A stretch of 64,000 nucleotides of DNA from Lactiplantibacillus daowaiensis (GTDB lineage Bacteria; Bacillota; Bacilli; Lactobacillales; Lactobacillaceae): the NCBI RefSeq assembly GCF_005405085.1, contig NZ_BJDJ01000003.1, positions 146,023 to 210,022 on the forward strand. The letters are read 5' to 3'. This document shows, piece by piece, positions 18,489 to 26,947 of this stretch; the stretch's first letter is position 1; every line of letters starts with the position of its first letter. The position numbers were made by a program, and so were the translations under genes. The notes under the pieces were generated by a model that made no database searches, was not told where the DNA came from, and was given only the letters and a program-made list of their open reading frames with translations.

Positions 18489-19742
18489 ATCTCTATTTTA
18501 GATGGCTTTTTATTTGTTGCGATTTTGGCAATTTGGGGTATTTTGGTGGTAAACGTTATTTTGACGATTGCCGGTTACGTGAATTACTTGCAGAAATCAC
18601 GGCAACCAGAACCTAAATTACCAGCAGAAGTCCCGTTTGTCTCGATCATGGTACCCGCATATAATGAAGGTATCGTGATTGTGAAGACCCTCCAATCCTT
18701 ACTTAACTTTGACTATCCGCATGATCGGTATGAAATCATTGTTATTAATGATAATTCGGATGACAATTCCGCTGAATTGTTAGCACGCATGCAAACCTTA
18801 TATCCGCATCGAAATTTAGAAGTTATCAATACGGATAAAGTGACTGGTGGTAAGGGAAAATCAAATGCGTTAAACATCGGGCTAAAAAGGGCTCGGGGGT
18901 CTTTGATTTCGATCTATGATGCGGATAATACCCCACAAGCTAGCGCATTACGGTATTTGGTTGCCGAATTAATGAGTGATGACCATTTAGCTGCCGTAAT
19001 CGGTAAGTTTCGGACGCGTAATAAAAATGCGTCGTTATTAACGCGGTTTATTAATATTGAAACCTTGTCTTTTCAGTGGATGGCCCAAGCTGGCCGAGAA
19101 AAGTTGTTTAAATTGTGTACGATTCCCGGCACCAATTATGTGATTCGACGGGATATTTTGGAGAAAATTGGTGGCTGGGATGTTAAGGCCCTAGCTGAGG
19201 ATACTGAAATTAGCTTTCGGGTGTATCGAATGGGCTATCGGATTCGATTCCAACCACTAGCAGTGACGTGGGAACAAGAGCCGCAAACGCTTGATGTTTG
19301 GTTTCATCAACGCACTCGTTGGGTCAAAGGCAATATTTATGTTATTTTGAAAAATGCGCGGTTAGTCTTCACAAAGACTGGTCGCCCGATTCGGTTTGAT
19401 TTACTGTACTTTTTAGCAATTTATTTTCTATTGATGACATCGTTGATTCTATCAGACACGATGTTTGTCTTATCAGTTGCCGGGGTAGCGCATTCGGATT
19501 TAATTGGGTTTAGCAACGCGTTGTGGTTAATGGCCGTGTTAACTTTCGTTATCAGCACATTTGTGACGATTACGACCGAAAAAGGTGAGATGACATTTGC
19601 CAATTTAATGATCATTATTTTTATGTATTTAGTTTATAGTCAGATGTGGTTAGCCGTTGCGGCACATGGAATGGTGGGGTATATACGTGAACAAGTTTTT
19701 CATCAACAAGCCAAATGGTACAAAACAAAACGGTATCAATAA
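18489..19742 (+). CDS. Processive family 2 glycosyltransferase (exopolysaccharide synthase, BcsA/IcaA-like)
   Basis: This enzyme polymerises and probably exports the polysaccharide. It has an N-terminal helix, a GT2 domain and about three C-terminal helices. The synthase residues are present: VPAYNEG and the Asp cluster NDNSDDN, DAD (144-146), ED (237-238) and QRTRW (274-278). No PilZ domain is present, so c-di-GMP control must come from another protein. The start is unusual: AGGAGGGG (18476-18483) stands seven bases before an AUC codon at 18489 that restores a full first helix (ISILDGFLFVAI). The first conventional codon, TTG 18525, lies inside that helix without a ribosome site. Sugar specificity cannot be read. 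Confidence 0.85.
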   Translation: MSILDGFLFVAILAIWGILVVNVILTIAGYVNYLQKSRQPEPKLPAEVPFVSIMVPAYNEGIVIVKTLQSLLNFDYPHDRYEIIVINDNSDDNSAELLARMQTLYPHRNLEVINTDKVTGGKGKSNALNIGLKRARGSLISIYDADNTPQASALRYLVAELMSDDHLAAVIGKFRTRNKNASLLTRFINIETLSFQWMAQAGREKLFKLCTIPGTNYVIRRDILEKIGGWDVKALAEDTEISFRVYRMGYRIRFQPLAVTWEQEPQTLDVWFHQRTRWVKGNIYVILKNARLVFTKTGRPIRFDLLYFLAIYFLLMTSLILSDTMFVLSVAGVAHSDLIGFSNALWLMAVLTFVISTFVTITTEKGEMTFANLMIIIFMYLVYSQMWLAVAAHGMVGYIREQVFHQQAKWYKTKRYQ

Positions 19743-21879
19743 GTGGTGTCAACTCGTGATGGTGTTTGTCTTAGTTGCAGCCTTGGGTCTCAGTTCATTA
19801 GCACTACCAACCGAAACAGCAACTGCCGAAACGACGACTAAAACGACCACTAAGCAGCAACAAAAAAAGGCCAAAAGTAAAGCCAACTTAAAGTCGTACA
19901 CGCAAGCCTTTCAAAATGCGACGACGACTTTATCGGGGCGCTCGGTTGAAGCCAATATGTATTTTATTAAAATGGATTATTGGCGTGTGAAAAAAGTGAC
20001 CTTGAACTTGAATTTTCAGATTTCGCAATTAGCGAATCGGCAAACGTCAGATATTACCTTGTCACTGAATGGCACTAAGTTTTATTCATTTCGACCACAA
20101 AAACGGACGGGATTACAGACCAAAGCGATTTCGGTACCGTTACGGTTGATTCAAGGTGAAAATCAATTAAAAATTAGTGGTCAAATTTTAAACAAGGCTG
20201 GCAATAAACAATATCAATTAGCCCAAACACCAGCCAATTGGTTAACGATTTATGATGGGGCTAATGTCAATTTCCAGTACTATTTGCAGCCACCAACGCA
20301 AGCTATCAAGTCATTTTACGCGCATTTTTCTGGGACTGATACGATTGCTTATGAAAATTCAGTAATCACGTTACCTAAGCAGGCTGGTAATGGTGAGCTG
20401 ACTGCAGCAATGTATGCATTATCGGGTGAAGCACGAACGATTACGACCGAAAATTCGCAAATCCAAGTGACGACTTTTGATAATGCCGCTGCTAAAAAGA
20501 GTGCGTATAATCTGGTGATTGCACGTTATGATCACTTACCGGCGCGTTTTAAGCGACTGCTCAGTCGCAAGCAACTTCAGCAGCGCGCTGCCATCAAAAC
20601 GGTCTATCAAGGTAACAAGCACTACTTAATTGTGACCGCACCGACGGATAGCTTGTTGAAGAAGGCCAGTCGCTTTATTGCCAATCAGGAATTAATGCAA
20701 GAGACGCAAGCTAGCACCAAGTATGTGAGCGATCAGACGCGGACTTATACGTCGGAATTACAATATGATGGTAGTTATCAGCTAACAAGTAGCGATGATA
20801 CATTAACTGGGTCTCAGCATCAATCAAGTACGTATTTTGTCAGTTTACCAGTTGATCGGACGAATGCCGATGGCTCCCAGATTCGCATTCATTTTCGGTA
20901 TGCCAAGAATCTGAATTTCAAGCGGGCATTAGCGACGGTTTATTTGAATGGCAGTCCTTTAGGAAGTAAAAAGTTAACGGCGGCTCACGCCGATAATGAT
21001 AGTTTAACGGTCACCTTGCCTAAAGGCCAAGCACTGGGACACACGTTTACGATCCAAGTGGCATTCGATCTTGAAATGAAGGATCAAAGTAGTTCCGACA
21101 ATGCTCAAACACCATGGGCGACGATTGAATCGGATTCCAAAGCTTATATCAAGTCCAAGCCGGTTAGTGATTTATTATTTACAAATTATCCGAACTTGTT
21201 CTTAAAAAATGACACATTCAATAATATTGCGGTCGTACGACCGAAGACACTGACCAGTTATGACTATCAGACGCTAACTAACATTTTCAATTTGATTGGT
21301 AATTATGCGCAAAGTAATACCGGTAACGTACAGTTTTATACGCAAAAACCAAGCAAATCCGTGTTAAAAAATAGCAACGTCATCGCGTTTGGGACACCCC
21401 AACAAAATCAGTTCATCAAAGATTTGAATTCGAAGTTATACTTCAAGTTTGGCAGTGGTGATCATGGTTTTGTTTCTAATGAAAAATTGAGTATTGAACA
21501 ACAATATGGTCAAAATATTGGGACGGCCCAGCTACTGCGGTCACCATATAATGCCAGTTCAGGCTTGTTAGTCGTGACGGCTGGGAAATCAAGCGATGTC
21601 TATCGCGCCTCAACGCAGCTTAACTTCCAACGTAATATTGCCCAATATAAGGGCGATGCAATCGTGGTCGATCGTGATAATAATCATTACAACTATCGGT
21701 TTAAGAAGCGTAAGTCAGTCGATGATCAAGTGAGTGTGAAGACTGTGATTTCGAAAAATTCGAAGTTGGTGATTTATCTGGTGATCGCATTAGCGGTACT
21801 GGTCTTAATTGCTTTTGCAGCTTTCTTAATTCTACGCAAAAATGGCTTAATGACACGAAAGGGGCGGCGACATGAATGA
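19687..21879 (+). CDS. BcsB-like extracellular membrane-anchored subunit of the exopolysaccharide synthase
   Basis: The protein has a signal peptide (VMVFVLVAALGLSSLAL), a long extracellular region of about 650 residues rich in beta strands, and one C-terminal transmembrane helix followed by a short basic tail. This is the layout of BcsB-type partners that guide the polymer from the synthase. The strand pattern with ADITLSLNG-like and LPVDRTNADGSQIRIHFRY segments supports the family. I choose GTG 19687 (GGTGGGG upstream), overlapping the synthase gene by 56 bases; ATG 19666 or ATG 19759 are alternatives. The Thr/Lys-rich stretch after the signal looks like a spacer. Confidence 0.75.
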   Translation: MNKFFINKPNGTKQNGINKWCQLVMVFVLVAALGLSSLALPTETATAETTTKTTTKQQQKKAKSKANLKSYTQAFQNATTTLSGRSVEANMYFIKMDYWRVKKVTLNLNFQISQLANRQTSDITLSLNGTKFYSFRPQKRTGLQTKAISVPLRLIQGENQLKISGQILNKAGNKQYQLAQTPANWLTIYDGANVNFQYYLQPPTQAIKSFYAHFSGTDTIAYENSVITLPKQAGNGELTAAMYALSGEARTITTENSQIQVTTFDNAAAKKSAYNLVIARYDHLPARFKRLLSRKQLQQRAAIKTVYQGNKHYLIVTAPTDSLLKKASRFIANQELMQETQASTKYVSDQTRTYTSELQYDGSYQLTSSDDTLTGSQHQSSTYFVSLPVDRTNADGSQIRIHFRYAKNLNFKRALATVYLNGSPLGSKKLTAAHADNDSLTVTLPKGQALGHTFTIQVAFDLEMKDQSSSDNAQTPWATIESDSKAYIKSKPVSDLLFTNYPNLFLKNDTFNNIAVVRPKTLTSYDYQTLTNIFNLIGNYAQSNTGNVQFYTQKPSKSVLKNSNVIAFGTPQQNQFIKDLNSKLYFKFGSGDHGFVSNEKLSIEQQYGQNIGTAQLLRSPYNASSGLLVVTAGKSSDVYRASTQLNFQRNIAQYKGDAIVVDRDNNHYNYRFKKRKSVDDQVSVKTVISKNSKLVIYLVIALAVLVLIAFAAFLILRKNGLMTRKGRRHE

Positions 21880-22729
21880 CGATCAACGCTCAGCTGTAAT
21901 GGCTGATATCTACTTGTTGTTGTTTTTAGCACTGTTTAGTGTCACGGCGGTCTTAATGACGTTGACGAATGACTTGACCTTAAATACGATTTATTTAGGG
22001 CTGACACTAGTCATGATTTTGATGACATACTTTTTTGGCGCGATTACCGGGTTAACAGCCAACTTGATCTTTATTTTTGCCCAAGCCGTTGTGATGATTT
22101 ATATCAATTCAACACATCATTCAGAAATCCCGATGATCATGGTTTTTTGGCTAATTATGCCGTTATTGTTATCGGCAACCTTTTATGGCATGACGCGGCG
22201 GTTGACCTTACTGCAAACGGCCAACGCTAAGTTACGGGCCGATATCATGAAGCGCGGGGCTTTTGATGAACGAACCGATTTGCGAACGACGGTGGCATAT
22301 ATTCAAGATGCGCAAGTCTTTATTGAAACCAACCGCCGTTTTCAATTACCCGTAACGACCGTGATCATTCGGATTCGCTACTTCAATGAAATTAAACGAA
22401 TGATGAGTGAGCAACAGTTTTCTGATTTATTACGGTTGACGTCGGATACGATTGCGGCCACGACCCGGGATAATGATATTACGTATTCACTAGATCAAGA
22501 GAATCCCACTTGGGCGATCTTATTGTTCTCCGATACGCCGGGCGCCCAAATTGCCGCTGATCGAATTAAGGCGGCTTTTGATAAACGACTTAAAGAATCG
22601 GTGAGTTTAAGTTCACTGGAAATTTTGATGGTCGTGGGGATTGCCAGTTGGGATCCCGACAAGATGAAGAGTCCATATGACTTTATGAATACCGGGATTA
22701 AAGAAACTGAATATGATGTCGCCGGTTAA
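21872..22729 (+). CDS. Membrane protein with degenerate GGDEF domain, probable c-di-GMP receptor of the exopolysaccharide synthase
   Basis: The first 110 residues hold about four transmembrane helices. A short helical linker (LLQTANAKLRADIMKRG) leads to a GGDEF-fold domain (residues ~125-285). Catalysis must be lost: the active-site loop aligns with ENPTW (210-214) and the metal-binding Asp position reads IRIRYF. The inhibitory-site motif RxxD is intact (Arg199-Asp202) at about the right distance. Dead GGDEF domains that keep the I-site, such as PelD and Listeria PssE, bind c-di-GMP and switch on the synthase. It overlaps the BcsB-like gene by eight bases and closes the operon. Confidence 0.78.
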   Translation: MNDDQRSAVMADIYLLLFLALFSVTAVLMTLTNDLTLNTIYLGLTLVMILMTYFFGAITGLTANLIFIFAQAVVMIYINSTHHSEIPMIMVFWLIMPLLLSATFYGMTRRLTLLQTANAKLRADIMKRGAFDERTDLRTTVAYIQDAQVFIETNRRFQLPVTTVIIRIRYFNEIKRMMSEQQFSDLLRLTSDTIAATTRDNDITYSLDQENPTWAILLFSDTPGAQIAADRIKAAFDKRLKESVSLSSLEILMVVGIASWDPDKMKSPYDFMNTGIKETEYDVAG

Positions 22730-22764
22730 ACCGTGACTTTTTCAGTTGTGTACAAACAAGTTAG

Positions 22765-22793
22765 TCGACAAACGTAAATTTTGGGGGTATATT
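22765..22793 (+). promoter_or_regulatory. Promoter of trxB
   Basis: TCGACA at 22765-22770 and TATATT at 22788-22793 are 17 bases apart and lie about 50 bases ahead of the trxB start. This makes trxB a separate transcript from the exopolysaccharide operon, although no terminator separates them. Confidence 0.5.
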
Positions 22794-22840
22794 AAGCCAC
22801 ATAGGAATTTGAGGCATTTAGCGAAAGGGGTCTTTTAGAC

Positions 22841-23779
22841 ATGGCAAAGCGTTACGACGTGATTATCATTGGTGCCGGTCCCGCGGGGATGACGGCAGCT
22901 TTATATGCATCACGCGCCAACTTATCAGTGTTACTGTTAGATCGCGGTATTTACGGTGGTCAGATGAACAACACCGCCGCAATTGAAAATTATCCGGGGT
23001 TCAAATCGGTCTTAGGACCTGACTTAGCCAAGGACATGTATGAATCGTCAACCCAATTTGGGGCTGAATATGCTTACGGCAGTGTTGAATCGGTTGAAGA
23101 CCAAGGTGACATTAAGGTCGTTAAAACGGATTCTGACACGTTTGAAACCAAAGCAATCATTATCGGGACGGGTTCTGAATATCGGAAACTCGGGGTTCCT
23201 GGTGAAGATACTTATGGTGGCCGGGGTGTCTCATACTGCGCGGTTTGTGATGGGGCGTTCTTCCGTAACAAGCACGTCGTTGTCGTTGGTGGTGGTGACT
23301 CTGCCATTGAAGAAGGCACTTATTTAACCCAATTAGCAGCAAAAGTGACGGTTATTCACCGGCGCGATCAATTACGGGCTCAAAAGATTTTGCAAGACCG
23401 GGCATTTGCCAATGATAAGATGGAATTTGTCTGGAACAGCAATGTGACTGAGATTGTTGGTGACGATAAGAAGGTCACGGCCGTTAAAGTTAACAATAAC
23501 AAGACTGGTGAAGACAGTGAGATTGCCGTTGATGGCGTCTTCATCTATGTCGGCATCAACCCAATCACCAAGCCATTTACTAACCTCGGGATTACCGATG
23601 AAAATGGCTGGATTGAAACTAACGATCACATGGAAACTAAAGTCCCAGGTATCTTTGCGATTGGCGATGTTCGTAAGAAGGACCTCCGTCAAGTTGCGAC
23701 CGCTGTTGGTGAAGGTGGGACTGCTGGTCAACAAGTTTATAACTACATTACCGCATTAGGAGACAAAGCGCGCGTTTAA
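22841..23779 (+). CDS. trxB: Thioredoxin reductase TrxB
   Basis: TrxB reduces thioredoxin with NADPH. FAD motif GAGPAGMTAALYASRA at the N-terminus, redox pair CAVC within VSYCAVCDGAFF, NADPH motif VVGGGDSAIEEG and the second FAD motif GIFAIGDVR are in the standard order. Length (312 residues) is normal. It is the second thiol/oxygen-related flavoprotein around the exopolysaccharide block, after nox. Confidence 0.96.
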   Translation: MAKRYDVIIIGAGPAGMTAALYASRANLSVLLLDRGIYGGQMNNTAAIENYPGFKSVLGPDLAKDMYESSTQFGAEYAYGSVESVEDQGDIKVVKTDSDTFETKAIIIGTGSEYRKLGVPGEDTYGGRGVSYCAVCDGAFFRNKHVVVVGGGDSAIEEGTYLTQLAAKVTVIHRRDQLRAQKILQDRAFANDKMEFVWNSNVTEIVGDDKKVTAVKVNNNKTGEDSEIAVDGVFIYVGINPITKPFTNLGITDENGWIETNDHMETKVPGIFAIGDVRKKDLRQVATAVGEGGTAGQQVYNYITALGDKARV

Positions 23780-23804
23780 TGGCGCCTGGACTAGTGCTGC
23801 ATAC

Positions 23805-23853
23805 AAATGGCCGCCTGATGGCATATTGATTGTCATCAGGCGGCCATTTTTTT
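23805..23853 (+). terminator. Terminator after trxB
   Basis: A long GC-rich stem, AATGGCCGCCTGATG paired with CATCAGGCGGCCATT, precedes seven T. The flanking A run may also let it act on the convergent DUF421 transcript. Confidence 0.9.
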
Positions 23854-23864
23854 GTTGGGGATAC

Positions 23865-24497
23865 TTAATGTTGATAAGGAAACAGCAATAGCTGCTGGTT
23901 GGTATAAGTCCCTAGATAAATATCACTGATTTCGTAGTGTTTGGCAGCTAACTGTGCGTCCAACCAAGCACGGTCATGTTGACTAGTGGCTAACGCATCG
24001 ACATTGAGCTGACCGTCGACGATCAGTGGGTACTTGATGGCATCGTCGCCAACTTGAGTAATCGTCAATTGACCGTTTTGTTCCAGAACGGCGCGTTTGA
24101 CATAGCGAATGTCGGTAATGCCTTCGGTACGTAAGCGAAAGGTTAAATCGTTAGCGCTCATCCCATTTTTTAAAGCAGTCGCTACCATGAGTTCACCGTT
24201 TTTGATCAAAAGTTGCGGCTTGCCGTCGATCAGTTGTTTTAAGTAACGATTGTGGTGGGTCAAAAAGCGTAAGACCAAAACGAGAATCGTCCAAATCAGT
24301 AAGACCAAAATATATTGCAAGACCGTGACACTAGTACTATAAATCATGCCACCGACGATTGCCCCGAGCACATAGTTTTGGACTTGATCTAAAGCACTGA
24401 TGGGTGCTAAATTGCTCTTTCCAGACAAGTTAATTTGTAAAATAATCGTTAATAGACCTAGTGCTAATTTAATGGTGACATCCCAATATGAGAACAT
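23865..24497 (-). CDS. DUF421 (YetF-like) membrane protein
   Basis: This 210-residue protein has three N-terminal transmembrane helices and a cytoplasmic domain of the DUF421/YetF type. Family landmarks are the NYVLGAIVGGMIY segment after the first helix and GKPQLLIKNGEL, which opens the soluble domain. It is encoded six bases after a DUF3290 gene, and this pairing recurs in lactobacilli, which suggests a two-protein membrane complex. Function is unknown. Confidence 0.85.
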   Translation of the reverse strand: MFSYWDVTIKLALGLLTIILQINLSGKSNLAPISALDQVQNYVLGAIVGGMIYSTSVTVLQYILVLLIWTILVLVLRFLTHHNRYLKQLIDGKPQLLIKNGELMVATALKNGMSANDLTFRLRTEGITDIRYVKRAVLEQNGQLTITQVGDDAIKYPLIVDGQLNVDALATSQHDRAWLDAQLAAKHYEISDIYLGTYTNQQLLLFPYQH

Positions 24498-24503
24498 TTA
24501 GCT

Positions 24504-24950
24504 TCACTTCCTAACAGTTTTAATTGGTTGGTTAATCGGGGTAGCGGGCGTTAACGTATAGCTATTGCCATCAGTATTAACCGTGACATTATAAATATGG
24601 CCTTGTACGTAGACGAGCATCCCACTGCTGACTGTTGACGTATTTGACTGGACCTGACTTGGTTTGACGCCTTTTTCTTTGGCGATTCGCTGCATAATTT
24701 GGGTGACTTGTGATTTTTGCGAAAAAGTGGATTGCAAGGTCTGCCATTCATTGACCTGAATGCCAACGAGTAAGAGCAAGACGAGTACCATGATAATGAA
24801 TAAGTCACGATACTTTAGGTCCGTTTTGTGCCGATACCATAGCCAACTCAATAGTGCGATGACTAGGATGATGATACTAATGACAGCTAGTTGAAGAATG
24901 GTATGATTGCTATTTTGATTGATCAAATAATCGTAAGTATAAAAAGTCAT
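24504..24950 (-). CDS. DUF3290 family membrane protein
   Basis: The 148-residue protein has two transmembrane helices (ILQLAVISIIILVIALLSWL and LFIIMVLVLLLLVGI) and an extracellular C-terminal domain of about 80 residues that ends in KTVRK. The layout and the neighbouring DUF421 gene identify DUF3290. The start is the ATG at 24950, preceded on the minus strand by GGAGGG; the upstream in-frame ATG at 24965 lies on the ribosome-site side and is rejected. Function unknown. Confidence 0.8.
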   Translation of the reverse strand: MTFYTYDYLINQNSNHTILQLAVISIIILVIALLSWLWYRHKTDLKYRDLFIIMVLVLLLLVGIQVNEWQTLQSTFSQKSQVTQIMQRIAKEKGVKPSQVQSNTSTVSSGMLVYVQGHIYNVTVNTDGNSYTLTPATPINQPIKTVRK

Positions 24951-24972
24951 CAAAAATCCCTCCATAAAATTA

Positions 24973-25004
24973 ATTATATCAAGTTTGTCAGTTTCGTTAA
25001 CGAA
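24973..25004 (-). promoter_or_regulatory. Promoter of the DUF3290-DUF421 operon with a palindrome at the -35
   Basis: On the minus strand an extended -10 (TGATATAAT; plus 24973-24981) is followed upstream by a perfect 12-bp palindrome TTCGTTAACGAA at 24993-25004 that covers the -35 position. The palindrome could be an operator. A second half, ATTCGTTAAT, occurs at 25061-25071 on the pgm side. Confidence 0.5.
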
Positions 25005-25095
25005 TTGCCCTTTAAGGTGGTTAGGTCAATCAATTAATCAACGTAAACTTTACTAAGGATTCGTTAATAAACCGCATTTTTTCAGTAAATTTTAC

Positions 25096-25142
25096 TTGGT
25101 TAACTAACAACATGTTGTATACTGTCATTGTAAGCACTAACA
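25096..25142 (+). promoter_or_regulatory. Promoter of pgm with a cre-like site at the transcription start
   Basis: TTGGTT (25096-25101) and TATACT (25118-25123), 16 bases apart, form a sigma-A promoter. TGTAAGCACTAACA at 25129-25142 differs from the CcpA cre consensus at one position (A for G in the centre). It covers the expected start site, so CcpA could repress here. Confidence 0.5.
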
Positions 25143-25167
25143 ATTATATGAATGGGGATGGCCTATT

Positions 25168-26895
25168 TTGAATTGGAAAGATAATTACAATACTTGGCAC
25201 GCACAGGCTGCGTTGGAACCAAGTTTAAAAAAAGAATTAACTGCCTTAGCAGGTGACGACGAGACTTTGGAAGATGCGTTTTATCAACCGATGGAATTCG
25301 GGACTGCTGGGATGCGCGGGGTATTGGGGCCCGGCATCAATCGGATGAACATTTATACCGTCCGTCAAGCGACTGAAGGTTTAGCTCGGTTTATGGACAC
25401 ATTAGACGATGCAGTTAAACAACGCGGGGTCGCGATTAGTTTTGATTCGCGTCACCATTCAGAAGACTTTGCACATGAATCAGCCCGTGTTTTAGGTGAG
25501 CATGGCATCAAGTCCTTCGTCTTTGAAAGTTTACGGCCAACACCTGAACTTTCATTTACGGTCCGGCATTTACATACTTATGCCGGTATTATGATCACGG
25601 CTAGTCATAACCCTAAGCAATACAATGGTTATAAGATCTATGGTGAAGATGGCGGTCAAATGCCACCGAAGGAATCCGATATGATTACGTCATATATTCG
25701 CAAAGTCACGGATTTATTCGCCATTAAAGTTGCTGATGAAGCTCAATTATTAGCAGCTAAAACGATGCAAATCATCGGTGATGATGTCGATCAAGCATAC
25801 TTGGCTAAGGTCAAGGATGTTACCATCAACCAAAAACTGATCGACGAAACGGGTAAAGACATGAAGTTGGTCTTCACGCCATTACATGGGACTGGTCGGA
25901 TGCTGGGTGAAAAAGCATTGCGGAATGCTGGTTTTGAACACTTTAGTGTGGTCAAAGAACAAGCGGTGGCCGATCCTGAATTCTCCACGGTCAAGTTCCC
26001 GAACCCTGAATTCCCAGAAGCCTTCAAGATGGCGATTGACTTGGGTAAAAAAGAAGACGCGGATGTCTTAATTGCGGTCGATCCAGATGCTGACCGTTTG
26101 GGGACTGCCGTCCGTCAACCAGATGGCGAATATGTATTGTTAACTGGGAATCAAATTGCGGCGGTCTTATTACATTACATTTTACAAGCTAATAAAGATG
26201 CCGGCACGTTGCCAGCCAATGCTGCGGCGGTTAAATCCATCGTGTCTAGTGAATTTGCAACGAAGGTCGCGGCCGCATATCATGTTGATATGATCAATGT
26301 CTTGACCGGTTTCAAGTACATTGCGGAACAAATTGAACACTTTGAAGCAACTGGTGAACATACTTATATGTTTGGCTTTGAAGAAAGCTACGGTTACTTG
26401 ATCAAGCCATTCGTCCACGATAAGGACGCTATTCAAACGACGGTCTTATTGGCTGAAGTGGCGGCTTATTACAAACACCAAGGTAAGAACTTATATGACG
26501 GCTTACAAGAATTGTTTGCTGAATATGGGTATTTCCGTGAAAAGACCACGTCAGAAGAATTCGATGGTGTCGGTGGTAGTGATAAGATTGCGGCCTTGAT
26601 GACGAAGTTCCGTGAAGAAGCCCCAACTGACTTTAATGGCTTTGATGTGGTTTCAACCGAAGATTTCCAATCACAAGTTGAAACTTTTGCTGATGGTCAT
26701 ACGGCAGCGATTGCCTTACCACAAGCAAATGTGTTGAAGTACAAGTTAAGTGATGGCACTTGGATTGCGATTCGCCCATCGGGGACTGAACCTAAGATTA
26801 AGTTCTACATTGGGACGTTAGGTGATTCTTTAGACCAAGCCAATACCAAGCTTGATCAATTTGAACAAGCGTTACAAGCGTTTATCAAAGACTAA
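25168..26895 (+). CDS. pgm: Phosphoglucomutase/phosphomannomutase (alpha-D-phosphohexomutase family)
   Basis: Interconverts glucose-6-phosphate and glucose-1-phosphate, feeding GalU. The phosphoserine loop ITASHNPKQYNGYK is near residue 145, the metal-binding loop is DPDADRLG, the sugar loop GFEESYGYL and the phosphate-binding RPSGTEPKIKFY near the C-terminus. The length (575) matches the PgcA-type Firmicute enzymes. The start is TTG 25168. With galU it commits sugar to UDP-glucose. Confidence 0.94.
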   Translation: MNWKDNYNTWHAQAALEPSLKKELTALAGDDETLEDAFYQPMEFGTAGMRGVLGPGINRMNIYTVRQATEGLARFMDTLDDAVKQRGVAISFDSRHHSEDFAHESARVLGEHGIKSFVFESLRPTPELSFTVRHLHTYAGIMITASHNPKQYNGYKIYGEDGGQMPPKESDMITSYIRKVTDLFAIKVADEAQLLAAKTMQIIGDDVDQAYLAKVKDVTINQKLIDETGKDMKLVFTPLHGTGRMLGEKALRNAGFEHFSVVKEQAVADPEFSTVKFPNPEFPEAFKMAIDLGKKEDADVLIAVDPDADRLGTAVRQPDGEYVLLTGNQIAAVLLHYILQANKDAGTLPANAAAVKSIVSSEFATKVAAAYHVDMINVLTGFKYIAEQIEHFEATGEHTYMFGFEESYGYLIKPFVHDKDAIQTTVLLAEVAAYYKHQGKNLYDGLQELFAEYGYFREKTTSEEFDGVGGSDKIAALMTKFREEAPTDFNGFDVVSTEDFQSQVETFADGHTAAIALPQANVLKYKLSDGTWIAIRPSGTEPKIKFYIGTLGDSLDQANTKLDQFEQALQAFIKD

Positions 26896-26906
26896 AACTG
26901 GCCCAT

Positions 26907-26941
26907 ACAAAAAGGCACGCCAACTCGGCGTGCCTTTTGTA
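26907..26941. terminator. Bidirectional terminator between pgm and the dipeptidase gene
   Basis: AAAAGGCACGCC and GGCGTGCCTTTT form a perfect 12-bp stem with loop AACTC, flanked by A and T on the two sides. The two genes converge on it. Confidence 0.85.
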
Positions 26942-26947
26942 GTCATC

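Noticed and set aside
21872..22729. Active diguanylate cyclase
   Set aside because: GGDEF is replaced by ENPTW and the metal-binding Asp by Arg, so catalysis is not credible.
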